From the NCBI GenBank assembly GCA_015039465.1, contig MU130157.1, positions 62,001-126,000 on the forward strand: a stretch of 64,000 nt of DNA. The letters are read 5' to 3'. Below, piece by piece: positions 46,760 to 55,673 of the stretch (its first letter is position 1; each line of letters starts with the position of its first letter). Under the pieces are notes generated by a model, which saw only the letters and a list, made by a program, of their open reading frames with translations, searched no databases and was not told where the DNA came from. This DNA is from Phlegmacium glaucopus. Taxonomy: Eukaryota > Basidiomycota > Agaricomycetes > Agaricales > Cortinariaceae. Both the position numbers and the translations under genes were made by a program.

Positions 46760-49171
46760 ATGTCGCCCCAAACCCCCTCCAGTCCTGATCTCATTCACCA
46801 ACGAATTAGGCGTAAACCCCCTCCCTCTCTTGATATATCCGAAAGATATCCATCTCCAGACCCTTTGGACCCTTTTGCTCCACTTTGGGTCCTAAGAAAT
46901 CGCACCTCAAGTGGCTTGTCTACTCAAGATGTCCTAGAATCCAATATTATCAGTCGAACTAGATCAAACTCTTATTTATACTCGACCACCACTGCCCAGG
47001 TCTCAGTTAATACGAGCATATCACCCATACCCACCCCTTCCCCAAAAGCAAAGATCGGCCATTACCGTCCCTATTCTCAGACAACGGTCATTGATTCTCC
47101 TCAGGTCTTCCCACTCATTTCCAGTCCACTTGCCTCACAGCCGGATCTTCTCTGTCGTCAACAGCCCTTTGCTGATCGACGCACAAATGTTCGGTTACCT
47201 CGACAAACTCTCGACTTGTATGACAGCAGTGGGACTGAAAGCGATACCGCTTCTGTACCCTTCCCATCACACAAAACAGAATTCATCCAACCCAACCGTA
47301 CTTCGAGTTCAAATTACAGGTTCTCCAAGTTCTTGTTACTCAGGAAGGCAAGTTTCTTGGGCAGCGGCAAGCCAGCCACCGGCCATCGATCGAGCATGAT
47401 AGAGTTCAAACAAATTCAAAAGTTAAATATCTCGCCACCCGTTGTATCTACTGTCACTTGGATACCTACTTCGCTTTCTGCCGATTTACCAGATTGTGGC
47501 TCGATAAGTGATGAAGACGTTCATCATCAACATCACAAGAGGCATCTTGTTACTTCCGATGGTAGGAATGATTTAAAGCAGGACTTTTCGAGACTACGCA
47601 AGCTCCCTTTGATCTCAGTCTCTCCAAAGGTGCTGAGGAAGAAGATGCCATCAAGCAATCCATTCTCATCTAAAATCCGCGTCTCACCTAGCACCCACTC
47701 CGTCTCGTCCTCTTCATACGTTCATATCTCGACGCCACAGCCAGTCCTTTCTTGTTCGCAACCTACTTCAGAAGACGCATATACTTCACCTCGAAAGGCT
47801 CCCATCCCTCCTCCCGCTCCCGCTACTCTACAAGAGCAAGCTTCGGAAGAATGCCCTAACAAATCCTGCGGAGAAAATTTTACATCGTCGGAATGGGATA
47901 CCCCTACCCTCCTCCAGCTGAACTACGCCGCAAACCTCCAAATCACAGGTGATGACGGGAAACATATCACATTCGGTTCCTTATTCGAATCCCAACGTAC
48001 CATCGTCATTTTCATTCGACATTTCTGGTGTCCCCTTTGTCAGGACTACATGTCTTCTGTTAAATCTCTCCTTCGTCCAGAAATGGTTTGCAACACTTGC
48101 GAAAGTGGTGTTGATCATCGAAGTCAGAGCCAAAACCATGGGACCACGGAATGCGGTGGCGATTGTGAGGCCGGGACACGAGTCCGGTTCGTGGTGATAA
48201 GCAATGGCGCACATGGCATGATCGCGAAGTATAGGCAGATTTTTGGGTTACCTTTCAAGGTGTATACGGATCCAACTTTAGCGCTTTATCAGGCGTTAGG
48301 GATGGGTAGGGATGGCGATCTCAGACAGACCCACAGGCATAGTACATCGGAAGGTGGCTCAAGTGACGTGATATCGGAAAAGAACCTTGATATCAACAAA
48401 AATGGTGGCTATGTGAAGCACGGTTTGATGGGTGGAATCGCGATGGTGGTGATGAGGGCACTCAAAGTGTGTATGCCAGTGTGGGAGAAGGGCGGTGATA
48501 TTGGTCAGTTGGGAGGGGAATTTATTTTTGGACCTGGGTGAGTACGATGTTACTTCTGTTCTTTTACTAGTTATCCTTACGTGGGTTGTTGTTGGCCTTT
48601 TTTCTCTAGGTTGACTTGTAGATACGCCCATCGAATGCAGACAACGAAAGGACATGCGTCGATAGAAGATGTCTTAAAAGCTGCTGGTATCTCGGCACCT
48701 AATCGCACTCTCAGCAGCGCTGAGGGCCGCCGCGTCCAACCAGAATCAACCGCAGTAGGCTGGCCTACATCCTTTACCTCCGAAAAAGGACCACGAAAGC
48801 GACGCGAAAGCATGAAAACACTCGGAGACAAAGAAAGCAGTCAATTAGGCTTCATAAAACGGGTTTCAAGACGGTATTCTATTGGTATGATGTCACGAGA
48901 GGAGGAGGACCGGTGGATGGAGCATCGGGTGAATAGTATTGATCGTCTTCAGGAGAAAAAGAATATGAGGAGGGGGATGAGCCGCGTCGCCGGGAGCATG
49001 CAATCGCAATCGAGTCCACAACTCTTGGAGACGATGGGTGAAATAGGTGATGAAGACAGAGAAGAACGCGGTCCTATCACGCGTGTCGTCGAGAATTGGG
49101 AAGGCGAAAGTTCGCCGACACCAACACCCACGATGTTTAATGACTTATTGAAACGGACGGTAGTATCGTAA
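46760..49171 (+). CDS. AhpC/TSA-like (PRXL2/SelU-type) thioredoxin-fold protein with long disordered N-terminus
   Basis: Two exons (46760-48537 and 48610-49171; 72-nt intron) give 779 residues. Residues 1-385 are Ser/Pro-rich and probably disordered, with RTRSNSYLYS-like phosphosite contexts. From about 390 (TPTLLQLNYAANLQ) a thioredoxin-like domain follows: ITFGSLFESQRTIVIFIRHF, the redox pair in WCPLCQDY (near 48025-48048), RFVVISNGAHGMIAKYRQI, then FKVYTDPTLALYQALGMG and the FIFGPG...HRMQTTKGHASIEDVLKAAG end typical of AhpC-TSA_2 proteins. A Cys/His insertion (VCNTCESGVDH...CGGDC) interrupts the domain. The final ~150 residues are charged and disordered. The CPLC motif suggests peroxide or disulfide chemistry, but the fungal members lack an assigned substrate. 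Confidence 0.82.
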
Positions 49172-49460
49172 ACACATCGCGAGCAAAAAGCAGAAGGACA
49201 AGTAGTGTTTGAGACCAATTTCTTGGAAATAATAATAATAATAATACAATTCACGATACTCATTGTGAGCTAGTTAATTTTTGTGAATAAAATGTGTTTT
49301 GGTCTAGCGAACACGACGAAGGAGTGCTCAGTGTGAACAGTGCGGACTAGACCGGTGACCGTTCTCAGCTGTACCAGTCGGAGAATCGAGGTTTTCCTTC
49401 CCTCATTCTCCAGCTGGTTACGAGTCTAAGTGCGGACAATCGAGGAAGAAGAAAGAAATA
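49172..49460. other. 3' flank of the AhpC/TSA-like gene
   Basis: Contains an (ATA)n-like run near 49228 and a GGTCTAG/CTAGACC pair at about 49301-49352. No gene seen. Confidence 0.35.
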
Positions 49461-49533
49461 ATGAAAGTTTGTCACGTGGAGCCACCGTTACAATCATTGA
49501 TTGTAACGGTGGCTCCACGTGACAAACTTTCAT
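49461..49533. repeat. 73-nt perfect palindrome (36-bp arms, 1-nt centre)
   Basis: Left arm 49461-49496, single T at 49497, right arm 49498-49533; every base of the arms is complementary. Each arm contains CACGTG (E-box). Left arm begins ATGAAAGTTTGTCACGTGGA and right arm ends with its complement. Flanks do not pair further. It sits 290 bp after the AhpC/TSA-like stop, at the border of the AT-rich repeat block. Confidence 0.95.
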
Positions 49534-49904
49534 ATGAATCATGCCTTGATCACATGACAGATGTCCAAACAAATACAAATTTTAAGCTCTATCAGTAACT
49601 TTCTTGAATGCCCTATATATCTCCATATTGTTCCCTGTTCCCCTTGAAAATGTAGAATTAGATAGAGGACCTTAACTTTTACAAGATTCTCTAAGAAAAA
49701 TTGGAAGTTTTTGCTGTTGTTGTACCTCTTGTTCCATTGGAAAGTTCCTGAAAGTTCCCAATTATTCTAGCTGAGTACAGAAACTTGGTGGTGGTAAACT
49801 CATGCATGTAGCTACTTCCAAAATTGTGTTCATAGATATGAATACTCAATGCTACATGAATATTCAAATCCAAAAAATGTGATGTACAATTGTCATGCAT
49901 CTAG

Positions 49905-50305
49905 TGTTACAAACTCTCTTTTTCTTTTCTTATTTCCACCGAACACATGCCCGTTTCATCTACACATGCTTCATGCCCTCTCTTCATCTCCGCTCCACAT
50001 GCTTTCCTTTCCCTTTTCATATGTTTCACCTATTCTTACATATGCATACCTTCTTACATGCGGACGTTTCACTTCATACACGACTCTCTCGTTTATCTAT
50101 AAAAACAGTATATACTACTCGCTGTAACCCTAGCTAATTCTTGAGACTTTAACCTTGGTTACTTCGCTCTAGAACCTTCTCAAACTCCTAAGACGCTGCC
50201 TTGAGACTCATCTCTTGGTATTCTTAAGACCTCATCGAAGGAATGAACGATCTCTTATACGACTGTTTATGGCCAGAAGCCTCTGAGCTGTTCGAAGTTG
50301 TAACA
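49905..50305 (+). mobile_element. solo LTR 1 (401 bp)
   Basis: Begins TGTTACAA and ends TTGTAACA, giving inverted TG...CA termini of 8 bp. The 5-bp sequence TCTAG is repeated exactly on both sides (49900-49904 and 50306-50310), as left by a retrovirus-type integrase. A TATAAAAA box lies at 50098. No internal retrotransposon sequence adjoins, so it is a solo LTR from recombination. A second family member is at 53695-54119. The ORFs read across it are by chance. Confidence 0.9.
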
Positions 50306-50445
50306 TCTAGGATGGTGAAGTGAGCCTTGCCCCAGCAGACTGAGCAGAGTGTGGATACTTAATTATCCTATCAATGTCATAGCATCATTCAAACAACCCC
50401 AATTTCCACTGCCATGAATGCCAATCTGCAGACAAATAAGGGAGA

Positions 50446-51215
50446 TAGACTTACGGGGGATGCCGAAGTTCAGTTCGGTTTGGTTCAGGACCAATTTTCT
50501 CAGAACCAGTCTAACCGGAACCAGAACCACTTAGGAAAACTAGAACCAGAACTGAACCAACAGAACCAGTTCGAACCATAAGAACCAGTTAAAAATAGAC
50601 TTTGGATAGGATATCACCAATTAGACAAGAAATTCTCATTTTAAATTTTATTTTCTAAAATTACATCTTATTTCTTAGAAATAAATATATCTTGAAATTT
50701 AAGGCCAGAAGTTTGTAGTATTGGTGTTATAACTATGACATCAATAAAAGTAAACATGAAAAGAAAAAATACTACTAAATCATTTTGCCAACTAGTGACA
50801 ACTTTGAATTGGATTCTTGCAATAGGAGTATATTAATATTAATAAAACCTGAAGTTATAAAGTAAATGAGACATATCATTGATTATGTACTATGCCAGAC
50901 CAAAAAATGATGTACTTCTGATTGTAAATATATGGTGTTGGTGACTTGAGTAAATATTTTCATTACAGATACAGGTACATTGTGCCATTTAACTTGTAAA
51001 ATAATGCAAATAAGTAAATATATTACTTAAATTTTTGCCTTGGGATATAGTGGTTCAGAACTGGTTCTCAGATTTCTGGTCAATCAAGAACCAGAACCAG
51101 AACCAGATGGCTGAGGCCGAACCAGAACTGAACCGAACCAGAAACTTGGTTTGGTTCGGCTGGTTCTGGTTCTCTGGACTGGTTCAGAACTGAACTTTGG
51201 CATCCCTAGACTTAC
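50446..51215. mobile_element. non-autonomous TIR element (MITE 1) with flanking duplication
   Basis: The element proper is about 50455-51206, flanked by the direct repeat TAGACTTAC (50446-50454 and 51207-51215). Terminal inverted repeats read GGATGCCGAAGTTCAGTTC at the left and GGATGCCAAAGTTCAGTTC as the complement of the right end. Both ends are packed with AGAACCAG / CTGGTTCT motifs in opposite orientation, like the subterminal repeats of hAT transposons. The core is about 75% AT and has no transposase. Exact TSD length (8 or 9 bp) is ambiguous. Confidence 0.8.
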
Positions 51216-51220
51216 CATGA

Positions 51221-51765
51221 CTTTCACTTAGTGATGTGCTGGCTTGGCTTTGGCCTGGCTTTCCTTGGCTTTGGCTTCACTTTTTCCAGGCCAAGGCCAA
51301 ACCCTTGGTCTTGGCTTGGGGTCAAAACTTGGCTTGACTTTGGCCTTGGCTCAGGCCATGGCTTACACCTAAAAAAGTGAAGATTAGTAAAAAAAAAAAA
51401 TACATAACATTTTTTCTGCCTAAATTCATCATTAATTCTAATGTCTATCCATTATTCTTTGCAGGATCAGGTAATTTCTTTATGAATTATCCTTAAATGA
51501 ATAAAAATACCCTATATAAAATAATATAATCACCTGTTTTATGATAAGTTGTTTTTAGAAAAATCAAATTTTAACTTTTTATACATCATAATTTACCACT
51601 CAGTCCTATCAAAAGGTTTCCCAAAGCCATGGCTTTGAAAATATCAAGCCAAGGCCACAGGCCAAGGTAAGCCAAGCTCATGGCTTGGCTTTGGCCTGGC
51701 CTATTTTGCTTGGCTTGGCCTGGCTTCTGGCTTCCAGGCCAAGCCGGCACATCACTACTTTCACT
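51221..51765. mobile_element. hAT-type MITE 2 with 8-bp target duplication
   Basis: The element is 51229-51757 (529 bp), with an exact 8-bp duplication CTTTCACT at 51221-51228 and 51758-51765. Terminal inverted repeats are TAGTGATGTGCTGGCTTGGC and, complementing the right end, TAGTGATGTGCCGGCTTGGC. Subterminal regions repeat CTTGGC/GCCAAG many times. No coding capacity. It lies only 22 bp from MITE 1. The 8-bp TSD and TAG...CTA ends point to the hAT superfamily. Confidence 0.88.
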
Positions 51766-52148
51766 TTCTCTAAAATTGAGAAAGTTGATGAATGGGGCCA
51801 AAATGGGGCTGTTATCTGTGATCACAGCAATAAGGTGCACTTGGAAACATCTGCAGAGAGTAGTAACTGTATGACCAAAGCTGTAAGGGGATACTCATTG
51901 TATCTGCACCTATGGTTAGCTTAGTACGTGTATACCTTCACTCTCTCTAGTATCACCACCGCTCTCCCTTCATCCTTCACCTTGTGTACCATCCCCTTAT
52001 CGTTGTAGTAGTTGTCCCTCTGCTGATGATGTCCCTGACTGCGGTAACACGTCAACATCTATATTTGTTATCTTTACACACCATATGCCTTCTATCTGCA
52101 CTAGCTGTATTTAGATGTAGTTATTCACATGCTTGTAGTATATAGGTG

Positions 52149-52177
52149 TAAGGTGCTTATCTTCGATAAGCACCTTA
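52149..52177. repeat. 13-bp-stem hairpin
   Basis: TAAGGTGCTTATC (52149-52161), loop TTC, then the exact complement GATAAGCACCTTA (52165-52177). Confidence 0.9.
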
Positions 52178-52329
52178 GTATTCAACTTGATTCCCAGGCC
52201 TTACTTCCCCTAACAAAAGCTGTAAGATGCAAGATGCTACCACAAACTGAGCCTTGCTTTATTACCAAATGCTCTTCATTTATGCAAGAAGTAGTGATTT
52301 TCAGGAGTAACCTTGAATAAAATTCATGT

Positions 52330-52387
52330 ACCCTGACCCTCCAAACCCCTACCCTTGTCCAAGGGTAGGGTTTTGGAGGGTCAGGGT
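52330..52387. repeat. 27-bp-stem GC-rich foldback
   Basis: Arms 52330-52356 and 52361-52387 pair over 27 bp with one mismatch around a 4-nt GTCC loop (arm starts ACCCTGACCCTCCAAA). It is followed by further AGGG/GGGGT-rich sequence to about 52436, an island of high GC in AT-rich DNA. Confidence 0.9.
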
Positions 52388-53694
52388 AAGGGTTTTGAGG
52401 GGTATGAAGGGTACAGGGGTATGGCCAAGGGTATTACTTTAAGGCTTTATATATGTGTAAATATGATTACTACTGTGTTTTACTTGCTTTATTAAGGATT
52501 AATAGCTCTATTATAAGTAATTTAGAATAGACTAGCACATCCCCACAGGTACTTGCTGAAAGAGAATTTGCATGGGTTGTGGCTGAAAGAGAAAGTTATA
52601 ATTATGTATCTTATTTTTACATGGACAAAAAGAAAGAGATAAAAAGAAAATATACATAGAAGATGAGAAAAATAAATGAGAATTTTGTTAGTTTGATATT
52701 ATACACAGATTAAAGGGAAAATAGAAAGAGATTCAAGGGGGAAAATATGTGATGAGTTAAGGAAATGTGTGTCAAGAACAGGTTGTGCAATACAAAAAAG
52801 AGAACCAGGCACTACTTCAAAAATGAGTGTACATCAAAAGGAAAGATGAAAGGGAAAACTTGAACATACTTCTGACATCCTGGAAATGTTCATTTTCATC
52901 CACATGAACATTCCCATCATGGAAAGCAGGAATTAACAATGATGACCATCCAGTAACCCAGTTGTCTTTAGAGGTATCACAGTTTCATTTTAATTTTCCT
53001 TTCTCAATCACAAATACACATACCATCTCATCATTTCCATTATCTGGATCAATAGTAGGCAACATAGCACCTTCTAGCATATTGCAAGGTTCCAGACCCT
53101 TCAGCAACATTCCTCTCTTCACCATTCCTTGAATTTTTGGTGCTTTCATTCACATAATGATAACCTGTCTCACATCTTTGACAGCGTGACAATGTGGAAG
53201 GCACAGCCTAAAACAGTGATTAACATGTCTTTTTTTTCTTGTCAACACATATGAATGAAAAACTCACAGACACAATTTGTGGCAATGCCCACATCATTCA
53301 TGGATGATATGATGGGCTTCAGATATGTGCAGACCTTCTAACAGGCTCTTGAGACATTGTCAACTGTCACAACAGGAGTCCAGTCACATTATCAATTTGT
53401 TGTCATGCCGAGACATAAAAATAAGTGGGGCCCCCCCAACAAAAGCTGATGGGTGTATGGCCTCAATAATTCACATTGAAAGATAGTACCAACCATGGGG
53501 AACTGCTGTTATGACTTAGAAAAGTTCAGATAGAAGATCTGACTTTAGAAAGTCATATCAAGAGATCAAGGGGGAATGAGCCTCAAGAGTGCCTAGGAAT
53601 TGCCTATGTATTGTCTTAGAGGTATGAGGAAGAAAAGAGATCTTTATAGTGGTAATAATCTCAAGGACTAGCTAAGGTACATTGCTAGTAGACT

Positions 53695-54119
53695 TGTTAC
53701 AAATTCTATTCTTTTTCTTTCTTTCTGAACTCCACTGAACACATGGATGTTTCATCTATGCATTGTTTACACATTCTTTTCATCTCTGTTTACATGCCTT
53801 TTCCTTATCATTTCATATATATTTCACCTACATGTGTATGACTCATTACATGAGTCACTTCTATTTTTACTCATGAGTCACTACTTACATGCAACTCACC
53901 TTTTTAGTATAAATAGCATATTTATTTCTTAGTATGATCCTTAGCTAGTTCTTGAGAATTGTACTTGCTACTTCACTTGATCTTCCTCAAACTCTCTAAG
54001 ACAATACCAAAGACAACCTTCAGCACTCTTGAGAGCTCATTCTAATTTCTAACTGAATGAACCAATCTTTATATGACTGTTTAAGGTCAGACTTGTCTGA
54101 ACCTTTTGAAGTTGTAACA
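53695..54119 (+). mobile_element. solo LTR 2 (425 bp), same family as LTR 1
   Basis: Begins TGTTACAA, ends TTGTAACA, and is flanked by exact AGACT duplications (53690-53694 and 54120-54124). Shares order and wording with LTR 1 (TTTCATCTA, CTAGTTCTTGAGA, ATATGACTGTTTA, GAAGTTGTAACA) but has many C-to-T and G-to-A type differences, giving a more AT-rich copy. TATAAATA promoter-like box near 53909. Confidence 0.9.
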
Positions 54120-55361
54120 AGACTACTGTGTATATACTAAAAGAGTAGATGAAATGCACAAGGTAAAAGTAAGGTAAACATGAAGTAGTTGCATGTAAAG
54201 CATGAGGAAAGGGAAAGGAGAATGCATTTATGAAAAGAATGTGGTAAAAATAAGGTAGGCATGTGTAGTGTGCATGTAGATGAAACAACAAAGTGGGAGT
54301 AATCATCAAGGTAAAAAGGAAAGTGAATTCATAACAACTGCCATCAGAATCAGAAGTTGAATTTGTTGAGGATTAAGGATTTTAAGATAATCAAGGAGTT
54401 GAAGGCTTGGCCTGTTTGGACTTGGGGGAATTTGATTTGGATGATGAGGATCTTGAGAAAATGTATGTGTTTGTCAAGCAGCTACTTGAGAAGCCTGAAA
54501 AGAAATATATTTATTAAAAAGCCAACTTGCTCAGGTCTGTGCAGATTACAATGAACTTAAATCTATGGTACAATCTGCTAGGAATATTTTAGAGAGACAT
54601 TAAGTAAATTAGTAGTAATTATTTATAATAGGCATAGCCCTTTTCAACTTCCAGCTCAACAAACCTACCCTTGGGTCCATCTTCTGCAAGATTGATGGGA
54701 TTCTCTACTAACCTTTCATCACTATCTGAGTCCTCTTCACCTGATTCTGTATCCTCAGAAATCCTCATCAATGTTACCAGTCTCCCTAGCTTCAACTGCA
54801 GCATCTGGAGGACCTTGGGACTCTTCATCACCTTGTCAAGTCCCATAGGAACATGCTTGTCATTTGTCTGGACTTGATGGTGACTTACCCCATCACCTGG
54901 ATAGCACATGTACATGTCACAATCCACAAATCTATGAACATCCTCAGAAAGAATTTCAGAAAACCAAATAGTTGTCTTTTTCCCCAGCATTTTAAGCCAG
55001 AGTCTCTCCTTCAAGAAATTGTGTTGTCCCTTGATAATGGAAGGCCAGTTATGAGATAAGCAGCTTGAATAAATTTGTCATGGTGAAGGAAACCAAAAGC
55101 ATCAGGGTCACTTACATTGAGGAGTTCAACACAATTCAAGTGCTTTTTCTCAAAACCTGCTGCATCAGCCTGCATGAGAATGATCTACACAGAAGCAATG
55201 AACCCACAGAAATTTAATAGGGGTGGGGTTCAAACTGGCCTGTGGTACATGGTCGGTAACATCAACATGGAATATCCCTATGATCCTGGCATAATTGAAT
55301 AGATGTGTGGAATCTGGTTGATGTGCAAGAGGGAAATTCTGTGAGTTTAAAGAGTCCTGGC
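54120..55361. other. AT-rich stretch with possible transposon gene relic
   Basis: No intact gene. The minus-strand ORF 54619-55014 is listed separately; the rest is unrecognised. Confidence 0.35.
54619..55014 (-). pseudogene. possible relic of a transposon-associated gene
   Basis: A 131-codon open frame with the segment DVHRFVDCDMYMCYPGDGVSHH followed by an acidic tail (SGEEDSDSDERLVENP). The R-x-VDxDM-x-MxY...GxGVxH pattern loosely recalls proteins that accompany KDZ-type transposons in mushroom genomes, but only a fragment is present and the match is from memory. No start context or introns can be defined. Confidence 0.3.
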
Positions 55362-55673
55362 TGTTGGAATATTTTTGCAGCTAGAACAGATAAAAAGGTT
55401 GTCTCAACTTTGGATAAAAGTTTTAATATTAAATGTATGTTACCTAGAACAGATAAAAAGGTTCTAGGTAATAATTAGTTACTGTAGTGAGAGAATAAAA
55501 ACAATAATGCTCACATCTCAACTTTGGATAAAAGTTGAGACTTGTAAAAAGAAAGAATCCATGACTAAACAAACATGATTATGTAATGTACAAGATAACA
55601 CATAAACAAAATGATAAGATAAAAAACAATACCTAAGTAATAATCAACAGAGTGAAACTTGCATACTTCAACA
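55362..55673 (+). mobile_element. solo LTR 3 (312 bp)
   Basis: Begins TGTTGGAATATTTTTG and ends CTTCAACA, flanked by exact CTGGC duplications (55357-55361 and 55674-55678). Inside are two perfect 10-bp stems: TACCTAGAAC/GTTCTAGGTA (55441-55470) and TCTCAACTTT/AAAGTTGAGA (55516-55540). The phrases AGAACAGATAAAAAGGTT and CTCAACTTTGGATAAAAGTT each occur twice. Termini resemble those of LTR 4. Orientation is assumed from the TGTTGGAA end. Confidence 0.85.

Larger units (their letters stand above)
51766..53694. other. AT-rich repeat-derived stretch without genes
   Basis: No ORF of interest. Contains the two foldbacks listed at 52149 and 52330 and a C run near 53431. Probably old transposon sequence. 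Confidence 0.4.

Noticed and set aside
49849..50127. Small ORF of 92 codons near 50 kb
   Set aside because: It lies almost wholly inside solo LTR 1.
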